NCBI GenBank assembly: GCA_964559125.1
Contig: CAZLGW010000003.1
Location: forward strand, 192,172 to 256,171
Reading direction: 5' to 3'
Source: Ravibacter sp964559125
GTDB lineage: Bacteria > Bacteroidota > Bacteroidia > Cytophagales > Spirosomataceae
Length of the DNA stretch: 64,000 nucleotides
Shown here: positions 42,233 through 50,948 of the stretch, piece after piece
Numbering within the stretch: position 1 is the first letter of the stretch
Layout: each line of letters begins with the position of its first letter
The notes under the pieces: generated by a model
Database searches by the model: none
What the model was told of the DNA's origin: nothing
The model's input: only the letters and a program-made list of their open reading frames with translations
Made by a program: the position numbers and the translations under genes

Positions 42233-42832
42233 TCAGTGCCGCACATAGCCCTGACCGGTAAAATCCCAAATGCGCTCAGGTGTGATGCAGATGTCCATCC
42301 TGATATCGTACGGGCCGATATCAGATATCATTTCTACGGGATCGAAAATGCACACTCCGATTTTCAGGGTACCTGCTCTGCATGTGGCCAGGAATGTGTC
42401 ATAAAATCCTCTGCCGTACCCGACCCTGTGCCCCGACTTGTCGAAGATAAGCAGAGGTACAATGACGGCGTCTATTTCTTGGGTGGGTACTTCTTCAGGT
42501 GCTACCGGCTCCGGAATTCCCCAACAGTTATATGCAAGACTGGCAGAGGCGTCGAAAATATGATGGGAAAGTACCCTTTCACCGTTCCCGATCCTGGGAG
42601 CAGCGGTTTTTATAGAAGGAAGTTCCTCCCTGATTCTCCTCAGGATGACAAACGTATCCACTTCCTTTTTGGCTTCCGAAGGCAGGAACGAATGAATGCA
42701 TCTAATGCCGGGGCGGTAAGAAAGCCACCCTATAAGCTTATCTGCAATTATTCCGGATTGCTGCCTGATAGTTTCCGCGGGAACCCCGCTTCTCTTTTCC
42801 CTGTAGAGCTTCCGGAGGTCTTTTTTTAGCAT
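42233..42832 (-). CDS. 5-formyltetrahydrofolate cyclo-ligase
   Basis: A 199-residue enzyme converting 5-formyl-THF to 5,10-methenyl-THF with ATP. Family motifs: LRKLYREKRSGVPAETI at the start, IHSFLPSEAKKEVDT, IDAVIVPLLIFDKSGHRVGYGRGFYDTFL with the GRGFYD ATP/Mg loop, and KIGVCIFD. It is 2 bases downstream of bshC and probably co-transcribed with it. Confidence 0.93.
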   Translation of the reverse strand: MLKKDLRKLYREKRSGVPAETIRQQSGIIADKLIGWLSYRPGIRCIHSFLPSEAKKEVDTFVILRRIREELPSIKTAAPRIGNGERVLSHHIFDASASLAYNCWGIPEPVAPEEVPTQEIDAVIVPLLIFDKSGHRVGYGRGFYDTFLATCRAGTLKIGVCIFDPVEMISDIGPYDIRMDICITPERIWDFTGQGYVRH

Positions 42833-42834
42833 AG

Positions 42835-44400
42835 CTATTCGCTCAGTAAGTCATTTTCTTCGAGAACGACAAAGCGAAAGTCGAGCGGATCAAAGCTCCT
42901 GAACAGACCCGGGATAAAATGCCGGTTTGTAAGATGGAAGTCAAGGAAATTGGCATACCGCTCCTGGGGAACACCGTTGGGGAAGAAACTGTCGAGTACG
43001 GCCTGGAGCTGGCCCAGCACAACGCCATGCTTTCTCTCTTCGGCTTTATGGATACGCTTTTCCAGCTTTGCAAAGGATTTCAGCAGCCTGGTCTTTTCGG
43101 CCAGCGCTGCAGCTTCCATCGTTACGTCTACAGCTTTGGCTTTTGAAGCAACCTTATCAAGAAGCGACTTCAATTCGTCCTTTTCTTCTTCAAGATGGAG
43201 ACAGTGTCCGGCATGTCTTTCCACTATTTTTTTTCGCAGGAGGTCTTTGTCGCCGAATACGTCGGGATAGCCGAGATTGAGCTTTTTTAACCTTCTTTCT
43301 TCTGCAGCGGTCACATACAATGCGAAGTTGCGCGGTATAAGCGCGGGGAAAGGAACGCGATAGAGGTCGAAGATACTTTTAAGCTGCATCCAGTAGGGGA
43401 TCTCCGAGGGGCCGCCTATGTAAGCCAGGTTGGGTAAGATATATTCCTGGTAAAGCGGCCTGAGCACCACGTTGGGGCTGAAGCGTTCGGGATGCTGCTC
43501 CGCTTCTGCCAGGATGGCCTCCTGCGTGAATTTTTTGCCTGTCCGCAGTACCTGGTATTCGTCACCGCTTCTTACAATACGTTCGCGTAGCCGGGGAGCG
43601 AGATAGAACAGGTTGATTTCCCTGGCATGTACGGGGGTATCGTAACCCAGAGCATTCAGCTGCCGGGAAGTGTGCTGCACCAGGTCGGCACATTTTACTT
43701 CCGTAAGCTCCTCTTTAATGACAGGAAGGAATTCCCTCTTTAAAACAGGGTGGCTGGCATCGAGGCTGATAAGGCCCGCTTTGCCAAAAAAGTCATGCAT
43801 ATATTGCCTGACGGCCCCGGTAAGGGTATCATTTTCGGCATAGGCCCTTTCGAAGATGCTGACCTGCTCGGGAAACTGCGCTGCAATAGCGGCCAGTCCG
43901 CGGGGATCCAACTCACCGACCGGGCCGGCCGGCTCCCCGTTCCAGGTAAAAGTTTTGCCGAAAACGTGGACGGAAGCAATTTCCATGAAATCGTGATCTT
44001 CTGTAGCCATCCAGTATACCGGCACAAAATTATAATCGGGATAGGTAATCTTAAGCAGCCTCGCCAGGTTGATCGTGGTGATGATCTTATAGAAAATATA
44101 CAGGGGGCCACCGAAAACGTTGAGCTGGTGCCCGGTGGTCACAGTAAAGGTTTTTTCATCCAGCAGCACGGAAAAATCGGGTACATCGGGCAGGTCCCTG
44201 TATTGCTCCTTAAGCACATCTACGAGCAGCTTTCGTTTTGCCGGCCCGAACTTTTCCCTGTTCTCTATCAGGAATCTGAAGTTCTCAAGATTGGGATAAT
44301 AGGAATAGAATGAACTTAAATCCGGTTTTCCCGCAAGATAATCGATCAGTAATTTTGGGAACTGCCCGGTCTGCTGCAGCTCGAGGTATTGTTGCATCAT
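42835..44400 (-). CDS. bshC: Bacillithiol biosynthesis cysteine-adding enzyme BshC
   Basis: A 521-residue enzyme that adds cysteine to glucosaminyl-malate in the final step of bacillithiol synthesis. Recognised from VTTGHQLNVFGGPLYIFYKI, PVYWMATEDHDFMEIA, LRPLYQEYILPNLAYIGGPSEIPYWMQL and the C-terminal coiled coil (about residues 400-470), then LDSFFPNGVPQERYANFLDF. Shows the organism uses bacillithiol as a low-molecular-weight thiol. bshA and bshB are not in the window. Confidence 0.95.
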   Translation of the reverse strand: MMQQYLELQQTGQFPKLLIDYLAGKPDLSSFYSYYPNLENFRFLIENREKFGPAKRKLLVDVLKEQYRDLPDVPDFSVLLDEKTFTVTTGHQLNVFGGPLYIFYKIITTINLARLLKITYPDYNFVPVYWMATEDHDFMEIASVHVFGKTFTWNGEPAGPVGELDPRGLAAIAAQFPEQVSIFERAYAENDTLTGAVRQYMHDFFGKAGLISLDASHPVLKREFLPVIKEELTEVKCADLVQHTSRQLNALGYDTPVHAREINLFYLAPRLRERIVRSGDEYQVLRTGKKFTQEAILAEAEQHPERFSPNVVLRPLYQEYILPNLAYIGGPSEIPYWMQLKSIFDLYRVPFPALIPRNFALYVTAAEERRLKKLNLGYPDVFGDKDLLRKKIVERHAGHCLHLEEEKDELKSLLDKVASKAKAVDVTMEAAALAEKTRLLKSFAKLEKRIHKAEERKHGVVLGQLQAVLDSFFPNGVPQERYANFLDFHLTNRHFIPGLFRSFDPLDFRFVVLEENDLLSE

Positions 44401-44498
44401 AGGTTGTGATCCAGAGGTGCGTCTGTTCTGTTGTTAACGTCAAAAGACAAGTACATAATTCCCAAAGTATCCGGGGACGACAGAAAAAAATACTTTAT

Positions 44499-45551
44499 TC
44501 AGTCGTCTGAAATGCCTAATTCCCTGATGATGACTTCCGCGTCAAATCCGTCTTCTATAGAGGGCAGGTATTTCTCATAGGCTTCTTTCTGAAGCTTGGT
44601 CGCATATGTCCGGTGGAAGAAATAACGCCCGTATTTGATAACATAGTTCAGGATAAAAAACCGGTATGCTTCTTTCATGAACCTGACTTCGTTGGCTGTC
44701 AGGGGGTATATGGCGTGATACTCTTTAAGGAATAGCAGGAAGCGGGACTCACTAAGCGTATTGATGCCGTAGCTGAAGACCGTCCGGTCGCCTACATCGG
44801 AAACTACGCGGCTGAAGAAATAAAAGTCCATGATCCGGTTGGATATACGGAACCAGTCGTAGTCCCAGCGCGAAAAAAGCTGAAGATCTTCTGAAACGGA
44901 AAAATTACCGATGTTCCAGTCTACAAAAACCGGCAGCTTGTCGAAGGCCTTGATACCCAGCAGATCGATATTCTTCAAAAACCGCTCGCAATGCAACTGG
45001 ATCGTATCGACGTGGAGACGGTATTCGAACCTGCCTGTGTCTGTCTGCAGGATTCCCAGCAATTCCTGGATATCGGTACGTACGGTTTTGGAGGATTTAG
45101 GAAGTATTTTCCCGGCGCGAAGGCAGGCCTTGTGAAAGGTAGCCATCTCTTTGCCCAGCTTCCTGATCTGCTCTTCGTTAAGCCTTGCAGGAAGACGGTT
45201 AGCGCTCCTGATAGGGTTATAAAAAACGACCCAGGTATCGATAAAGCTGTTTTTGTAGCGGTATGTGTAGACCTGGTTGTTTTTGACGAGCGATTTGGCC
45301 AGCACATTCTCATAAGGGTAAAGCAAATTGGTTGCCAGCGCATGGATGATCCGGTGATCTTCCTTAAAATGCTCGAAAACCCCGAAATACGATAATTTGG
45401 CGATCACCATTTCATCGGAGTCCAGCCGTACTCTGAAAACATGATTGGTAGAAACCCGGGCACTTATATCTTCAATCGAAACGATCTCCCTGTTTTTATC
45501 GTAATGATGCCAGGCCTCTGTTATAACGGCCGGATAGTCGACAATTCGCAT
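44499..45551 (-). CDS. APH-fold (aminoglycoside phosphotransferase-like) kinase
   Basis: A 350-residue protein kinase-like fold of the APH/choline kinase group. The catalytic loop is FVDWNIGNF (Asp and Asn placed as in HGDxxxxN) and the metal Asp is in RWDYDWFRISNRIMDFYFFSR. The N lobe has VFRVRLDSDEMVIAKLSY with the ATP-binding Lys. It is unlikely to be a resistance gene; similar proteins phosphorylate metabolites such as amino alcohols or thiosugars. No partner gene reveals its substrate. Confidence 0.75.
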   Translation of the reverse strand: MRIVDYPAVITEAWHHYDKNREIVSIEDISARVSTNHVFRVRLDSDEMVIAKLSYFGVFEHFKEDHRIIHALATNLLYPYENVLAKSLVKNNQVYTYRYKNSFIDTWVVFYNPIRSANRLPARLNEEQIRKLGKEMATFHKACLRAGKILPKSSKTVRTDIQELLGILQTDTGRFEYRLHVDTIQLHCERFLKNIDLLGIKAFDKLPVFVDWNIGNFSVSEDLQLFSRWDYDWFRISNRIMDFYFFSRVVSDVGDRTVFSYGINTLSESRFLLFLKEYHAIYPLTANEVRFMKEAYRFFILNYVIKYGRYFFHRTYATKLQKEAYEKYLPSIEDGFDAEVIIRELGISDD

Positions 45552-46017
45552 ATTAGACTCAAATGAATAAGGGATAAAAGGGAGGGAATTGTATGATCCG
45601 TCCGCCTTTTCCGCTTTGAATTAAACGCTTTGCTGCGAAAATACGCTATACCTCTGATTACTTAATTTATAGAGGAGGTTGAATTTTGAATAAATATTCT
45701 TAAAAAAGTTTAATTTTAACGTGAGAGGTTAAAGCTTGTCTGAAGATATTTTTCCTGAAAAAGTACGGTAAGCTAAGTAAGGGTAGGAGGTGAGTTTGCG
45801 CGTCACTGGGCTGTATATGAGCAAGCTGGCAGAGCAGTAGCCAAACGTTTTTCTGAAAACTTTTTATAACGATACAAATCAAATATATAAACCGCTGCCC
45901 TTTAAAATCCAATTGGAGTCATGTTGTCGATTTCGCAGCCGGAGTTTAGCAATATGACTCACGACAGACACTTTTTTTAATATTCCGGTCAAACATCTTA
46001 ACTACATAATTCAAATC
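45552..46017. other. Gap of 466 bases before fbp with no recognised gene
   Basis: AT-rich intergenic stretch between divergent genes. A minus-strand CAAATATA (TATATTTG, 45880-45887) fits a -7 box but would leave a 320-base leader before the APH-like gene. A weak stem GTTTT-TCTG-AAAAC with T5 lies near 45848-45866. No convincing small gene, tRNA or riboswitch was seen. Confidence 0.4.
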
Positions 46018-47010
46018 ATGAACCAGAAATCAGTCCAGGAACTGGCGGTGCTGATCGGCACCACGCTCGACCGTTTCATTCACCAGGAGCAGAGTGCGTT
46101 CCCGTATGCCACTGGGGAACTTTCTCATCTTTTGAGAGATATCGCGCTTGCAGGGAAAATCATAAACAGGGAAGTAAACAGGGCCGGGCTTGTCGACCTG
46201 GCAGGTGCGATGGGACATGCGAATGTGCAGGGAGAGAGCCAGCAAAAGCTGGATGTGATTGCCAATATCCGTTTTCTCAGGGCATTGCAGCGGGGAGGGG
46301 AGGTGTGCGCCATCATATCGGAAGAAGATGAAGGGATTATTTATACCAATAACGATAACGGCAAGTACGTAGTGGCGATCGATCCGCTGGACGGATCTTC
46401 CAATATCGACGTAAACGTTTCGATCGGTACTATCTTTTCGATATATCGCCGCGTTACGCCGATCGGGACACAGGCAAACATGTCCGACTTCATGCAGGGC
46501 GGACGGAAGCAGGTGGCCGCCGGTTACATACTCTATGGTTCTTCTACCATACTGGTTTATTCGACCGGCAGCGGGGTAAATGCCTTTACCTATGAATATT
46601 CGCTGGGAGAATACATCCTGTCGCACAGGAACCTGCGCTGCCCCGAAGACGGCTCGATTTATTCTATTAATGACGGGTATTTCGATGAGTATGACGACTA
46701 TATCCGTTCTTATGTGCTGAAATGCAGGGCAAAGGGGCTGACCGCGAGGTATATCGGGTCACTTGTCGGGGATTTCCACAGGAATAGCCTCAAAGGCGGG
46801 GTTTATCTGTACCCTGCCACAAAAAAAACGCCTTCCGGCAAGCTGAGGCTTTTGTATGAATGCTATCCCCTGGCATTCCTGGCAGAGCAACTGGGCGCGG
46901 TGGCGACAGACGGGCAGCAGGCTATACTCGATATTATTCCGGAGCATTATCATCAGAGAACGCCTTTTATAGTAGGGTCGCCGGCGATGGTCAGGGAGAT
47001 TTTGGAATAA
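46018..47010 (+). CDS. fbp: Fructose-1,6-bisphosphatase, class I
   Basis: A 330-residue gluconeogenic phosphatase. Class I motifs: ISEEDEGIIY (metal Glu), VAIDPLDGSSNIDVNVSIGTIFSIYRR (metal Asp and Glu-equivalent loop), RYIGSLVGDFHRNSLKGGVYLYP and LRLLYECYPLAFLAEQLGA (substrate site). Full length, no oddities. It is followed by a GC-rich hairpin repeat and then the isocitrate dehydrogenase gene. Confidence 0.96.
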   Translation: MNQKSVQELAVLIGTTLDRFIHQEQSAFPYATGELSHLLRDIALAGKIINREVNRAGLVDLAGAMGHANVQGESQQKLDVIANIRFLRALQRGGEVCAIISEEDEGIIYTNNDNGKYVVAIDPLDGSSNIDVNVSIGTIFSIYRRVTPIGTQANMSDFMQGGRKQVAAGYILYGSSTILVYSTGSGVNAFTYEYSLGEYILSHRNLRCPEDGSIYSINDGYFDEYDDYIRSYVLKCRAKGLTARYIGSLVGDFHRNSLKGGVYLYPATKKTPSGKLRLLYECYPLAFLAEQLGAVATDGQQAILDIIPEHYHQRTPFIVGSPAMVREILE

Positions 47011-47023
47011 CCTCTCCCCCCGG

Positions 47024-47050
47024 CCCCCTCTCCTTGGCAGGCAGAGGGGG
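47024..47050. repeat. GC-rich palindrome CCCCCTCT/AGAGGGGG
   Basis: Perfect 8-base arms around an 11-base loop, 13 bases after the fbp stop codon. No T run follows, so termination is doubtful. Same general type as the hairpins at 22429, 22614 and 39648. Confidence 0.5.
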
Positions 47051-47128
47051 AGTCGTTTCTGAACTGGGTTATCATGATATATAATCACCAAAATTAAATT
47101 ATCCCTGATCTATTCCGGATGATAAGGA

Positions 47129-47136
47129 TATCTTTG
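47129..47136 (+). promoter_or_regulatory. -7 promoter box of icd
   Basis: TATCTTTG, a perfect TAnnTTTG match, 47 bases upstream of ATG 47184. No -33 TTTG at the right distance. Confidence 0.5.
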
Positions 47137-47183
47137 TAAAATAGCCGTGAGACATCGACAGATCACCGCATTATTTTACACAA

Positions 47184-48632
47184 ATGACATCAACCGAGAA
47201 AGTTCCTGTAACAGTAGCCTACGGCGACGGAATAGGTCCTGAAATTATGGCGGCAACGCTGGGCATCCTGGAAGCAGCCGGCGCCCGGATAGAACCCGAA
47301 ATCATAGAGGTAGGAGAGAAGGTATACCGTAGTGGTGTGCCGGGCGGGATACGCGAAAGCGCATGGGAATCGCTGAGAAGGACAAAAGTATTCCTGAAGG
47401 CGCCCATCACGACCCCCCAGGGCGGCGGCTACAAGAGCCTTAACGTGACAACCCGCACCGCTTTGGGCCTTTATGCAAATGTGCGGCCCAACCAGGCATA
47501 CGCTCCTTTTGTGAGGACAAGGCACCCGGAGCTCGACGTGGTGATCATACGGGAAAATGAAGAAGATCTCTATACGGGCATAGAATACAGGCAGACCAAC
47601 CACGCCTACCAGACGCTGAAGCTCGTCACCAGGCCCGGCTGTGAGCGTATTATCCGTTATGCTTTCCAGTATGCCCGGGCCTACGGGAGGAAGAAAGTGA
47701 CCTGTTTTTCGAAGGATAATATCATGAAAATGACCGATGGGCTTTTTCACAGGATCTTTGACGAAATAGGCGCCGAGTACCCGGAAATAGAAAAAGATCA
47801 CTGGATTATCGATATAGGCTCGGCCCTGCTTGCCGACCAGCCCGAACGGTTTGACGTAATTGTAACGCTCAATCTGTATGGCGATATTATTTCCGATATA
47901 GCCGCCCAGGTGGCAGGTTCGGTAGGAATGGGAGGCTCGGCCAATGTCGGGGATCAGTGCGCGATGTTCGAGGCGATACACGGTTCCGCTCCCGACATTG
48001 CAGGGAAGGGTATTGCAAATCCTTCGGGATTGCTGAACGGGGCCATCATGATGCTCGTCCATATTGGACAGGGAGCAGTGGCCGAAAAAATACACAATGC
48101 CTGGCTGAAGACCATCGAGGACGGGATCCATACCGGCGATATCTACAAAGAAGAGCTCAGCAGGAAAAGAGTAGGCACGAAGGAATTCGGAGAAGCCGTG
48201 ATCGCGCGCCTGGGGCAGAATCCCGAACATTTCCGCCCGGTAAGCTATGCGCAGGTGCCCGACCCGATCCGTACGGAAAAAACGGGCCGGATCAGGGAAG
48301 TAAAAGAACTTTGCGGAGTGGATATTTTCCTGGATTGGGAGGGGAATTCAAATCACCTGGGAGATTCATTGGCCGGGATCAGCGCCGGCGATATGCGGTT
48401 GTCGGCTATTACCAACAGGGGGGCGAAAGTATATCCCGGATTTTTTCCCGAAACTTATATAACCGACCACTGGCGCTGCAGGTATCTTTCCGCCCACGGC
48501 GAAATTCTGCGGCGGGATATCATCGACCTCCAGGCTTCCCTGGTATCAGCCGGTTACGATGTGATCAAGACAGAAAATCTCTATAAGTTTAACGGCGTGC
48601 CGGGGTATTCGGCCATCCAGGGAGAAGACTGA
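47184..48632 (+). CDS. icd: NADP-dependent isocitrate dehydrogenase (long type)
   Basis: A 482-residue TCA-cycle enzyme. The isocitrate site YKSLNVTTRTALGLYANVRP, the catalytic VIIRENEEDLYTGIEY, KDNIMKMTDGLF, the metal Asp segment NLYGDIISDIAAQVAGS and the coenzyme loop EAIHGSAPDIAGKGIANPSGL are all there. The extra C-terminal domain (about residues 345-482; FLDWEGNSNHLGD, CRYLSAHGEIL) marks the Thermus/Rickettsia-like long type. NADP rather than NAD use is inferred from that type. Confidence 0.93.
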   Translation: MTSTEKVPVTVAYGDGIGPEIMAATLGILEAAGARIEPEIIEVGEKVYRSGVPGGIRESAWESLRRTKVFLKAPITTPQGGGYKSLNVTTRTALGLYANVRPNQAYAPFVRTRHPELDVVIIRENEEDLYTGIEYRQTNHAYQTLKLVTRPGCERIIRYAFQYARAYGRKKVTCFSKDNIMKMTDGLFHRIFDEIGAEYPEIEKDHWIIDIGSALLADQPERFDVIVTLNLYGDIISDIAAQVAGSVGMGGSANVGDQCAMFEAIHGSAPDIAGKGIANPSGLLNGAIMMLVHIGQGAVAEKIHNAWLKTIEDGIHTGDIYKEELSRKRVGTKEFGEAVIARLGQNPEHFRPVSYAQVPDPIRTEKTGRIREVKELCGVDIFLDWEGNSNHLGDSLAGISAGDMRLSAITNRGAKVYPGFFPETYITDHWRCRYLSAHGEILRRDIIDLQASLVSAGYDVIKTENLYKFNGVPGYSAIQGED

Positions 48633-48712
48633 ATCTGCGCTTTCAAGAGCGGATTTGCCACATCCTTTGAAAAAGCTTCGTAATTTACAGGACGGAACAG
48701 GACAATGTGATT

Positions 48713-48806
48713 TTACCACAGAGCACAGAGTTGCACAGAGAGTTTTGGAGGATATCTGAATCACGTTCTGCACTTTCTCTGCGTACTCCACGAACTTTGC
48801 GGTTAA
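48713..48806. repeat. Dispersed CACAGAG-type repeat in the gap before the OmpA gene
   Basis: TTTTACCACAGAGCACAGAG...CACAGAGAG at the left and CTTTCTCTGCGTACTCCACGAACTTTGCGGTTAA at the right form an imperfect inverted pair. I recognise this as a widespread short non-coding repeat seen in many bacterial genomes, with ends of the form TTAACCGC/GCGGTTAA. It explains about a third of the 303-base gap; the remainder has no clear signal. Confidence 0.6.
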
Positions 48807-48935
48807 GATCCCGCGGAATTTTGAGCGGATTGTATATTTTCGCTGTTTCGTACGTTTATTAATAGACGCTTTAAACTTTTTGAAATCAAACCGGATCCAT
48901 TTGTAAGAGTATGGGATACCGGCTTATAAACAGGT

Positions 48936-50948
48936 ATGAAAAGGCATAATTATATACGTTTGTCGCTTTGGGCAGTATTATTGCTCGGCGTTGGGTTATG
49001 GTCATGTGATTCTGCGAAGAAGACCTTTAATTCCGGTGTGCGTAAGTTTAAGGACGGGGAATATGATCTGGCTATTAAAGATTTCAACGCGGCGCTGGAA
49101 GCCAGCTACGAGGTAAAGGAGGCAAACAGGTTTATAGCCGAGTCCTACAGGCTTTCCAACCGGTTCAGAGAGGCAATCCCGTATTTTAAGAAAGTGGTGG
49201 AAGAAGAACCGGATAATGCCGACGCCCGTTTTCAATATGCCTATGCGCTTAAAACTGCCGGTCAGTACAATGAGGCAAAAGAGTACTTTCTTGCGGCAGC
49301 CAATCTTGCCAATGCGCCTGAGAATATGAAAAGCCGTGCACTGAGAGAGGTAGAGATCCTCAAGATTATGGACAGGATAGCGCTGAAGAAACCGGAATTC
49401 GAAGTGGAAAACCTGCCTGTCAATACGCCCGGAGCGGAGTTTGGGCCGGCTGTGGTAGGACAGGAGCTGATATTTTCAACTTCCAGGAAGCAGAAGACTT
49501 ATAAGAACAACGGCCAGCAGATGCTGGGTATTTATAAGATCGGTTTTGGCGAAGATCCTACCAGGATGCTCCCGGGAAATGCGGCCCTGTTCAGCCAGCA
49601 GATATTCGATCCTGAAGCAAATGAAGGCTCGCCTGCCTTTTCGCCCGACGGGAAAACCCTGGTTTTTGCCCGGGGAAATACCGGTAAAAAGAGGGGAACT
49701 ACCGACGTAAAGCTCTATATGTCGCGCAATGTGAACGGACAGTGGAGCGAGCCGCGTTACCTGCCGGTCAACGATTCCCTGGCCTGGGACGGCTCTCCGG
49801 CGTTTTCCAGGGATGGAAAGACGCTTTATTTTGCATCAAACCGTAAAGGAGGTTTTGGGGGAATAGATCTTTACAGTACCAATATGGATGCTTCCGGACG
49901 GTTTAGCAGGCCGGTAAACATGGGCGCATCGATCAATACGGCCGGTGATGAGATGTTTCCTTATGTTTCGCCCGACAATAAGCTGTACTTTGCCTCCGAC
50001 GGGCACCCCGGTTTGGGCAAGCTGGATATTTTTGTTGCTACACGCTCCCAGGGCGTGATTGCGATCGAGAATATGGGTATTCCATTCAATACACCGCAGG
50101 ACGATTTCGGCCTCGTTTTCCTGGATGACGAAAGCGGTTTCTTCTCCAGTAACAGGGAAGGAGGTAAGGGAGACGACGATATCTATTACTTCTACATCCC
50201 TGAGACCGAGACAGACAAACCTGTCATTGCAGATAAGCCGGAAGATCCCCGCCTGTTCGAAGGGAAACCAAAAACAGTTGCTTATTTCCTTGCCGGTACG
50301 ATACTTGAAAATGATCCGGAAAATGCGGCTCCCCTCGACTCGGCCTACGTGAGGATCATGGTTGAAGGAGACAGCACAGAAATAGAGCTGGCCAGGCTGG
50401 ATACAGATAATAAGGGAGATTTTGGCACGTTTAAGCTGGAAGAGGGAAAAACCTACGATCTGCTGGCCGGACGACGGGGATTTATCAGCAAAAGGGTGCC
50501 GTTTTCGATGGAAGGAAAATCGATACCTTTTATCTTCCTGAACAAGCTACACACCGATACGACTTACAGGGTCACTATCAGGCTTGACCGCCTTGAGCTG
50601 AACAAGACTTTTACGCTTGAGAATATCTACTACGATCTTGATAAGTTCGATATCAGGGCAGATGCCGCGCCCGAACTGGATAAGCTGGCGCAGCTCCTGA
50701 AAGACAACCCGACGATGGTGATAGAGCTGAGCTCCCATACCGATACCCGCGGGTCTGACGCCTATAACATGACACTTTCCCAGAAACGTGCCGAGTCGGT
50801 CGTGAACTACCTGACCTTAAGGGGTATCGATCCCGAAAGGATGGAAGCGCGCGGCTACGGCGAGCGTGACCTGATCGTCCAGAACGCGAAAACCGAAGAA
50901 GAGCACCAGCGGAACCGGCGCACCGAGTTTACGATCCTAAGCTATTGA
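48936..50948 (+). CDS. PorE-like OmpA-family lipoprotein (TPR, propeller, CRD, OmpA)
   Basis: A 670-residue outer-membrane lipoprotein with lipobox LWSC (Cys24). Order of domains: TPR repeats (about 30-145; EYDLAIKDFNAALEAS, REAIPYFKKVVEEEPDNADARFQYA), a PD40 beta-propeller (about 160-425; GSPAFSPDGKTLVFA, GSPAFSRDGKTLYFASNRKGGFGGIDLY, EMFPYVSPDNKLYFASDGHPGLGKLDI), a carboxypeptidase-regulatory-like domain (about 450-540) and a peptidoglycan-binding OmpA domain (LSSHTDTRGSDAYNMTLSQKRAESV, RRTEF). This is the layout and size of PorE, a component of the type IX secretion system, although Bacteroidota hold paralogues. The end overlaps the convergent symporter gene by 20 bases. Confidence 0.85.
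   Translation: MKRHNYIRLSLWAVLLLGVGLWSCDSAKKTFNSGVRKFKDGEYDLAIKDFNAALEASYEVKEANRFIAESYRLSNRFREAIPYFKKVVEEEPDNADARFQYAYALKTAGQYNEAKEYFLAAANLANAPENMKSRALREVEILKIMDRIALKKPEFEVENLPVNTPGAEFGPAVVGQELIFSTSRKQKTYKNNGQQMLGIYKIGFGEDPTRMLPGNAALFSQQIFDPEANEGSPAFSPDGKTLVFARGNTGKKRGTTDVKLYMSRNVNGQWSEPRYLPVNDSLAWDGSPAFSRDGKTLYFASNRKGGFGGIDLYSTNMDASGRFSRPVNMGASINTAGDEMFPYVSPDNKLYFASDGHPGLGKLDIFVATRSQGVIAIENMGIPFNTPQDDFGLVFLDDESGFFSSNREGGKGDDDIYYFYIPETETDKPVIADKPEDPRLFEGKPKTVAYFLAGTILENDPENAAPLDSAYVRIMVEGDSTEIELARLDTDNKGDFGTFKLEEGKTYDLLAGRRGFISKRVPFSMEGKSIPFIFLNKLHTDTTYRVTIRLDRLELNKTFTLENIYYDLDKFDIRADAAPELDKLAQLLKDNPTMVIELSSHTDTRGSDAYNMTLSQKRAESVVNYLTLRGIDPERMEARGYGERDLIVQNAKTEEEHQRNRRTEFTILSY

Noticed and set aside
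44499..45551. Aminoglycoside resistance gene
   Set aside because: Only the kinase fold is shared; motifs and context do not match known resistance enzymes.
45880..45887. TATATTTG on the minus strand as promoter of the APH-like kinase
   Set aside because: It would leave a leader of over 300 bases in AT-rich sequence, and no -33 box is present; likely chance.
45700..45912. Possible tRNA or small gene in the gap before fbp
   Set aside because: No cloverleaf could be drawn and the minus-strand frame has no promoter or start context.
47190..48230. Open frame of 346 codons opposite icd
   Set aside because: Shadow of a secure gene with no family resemblance.
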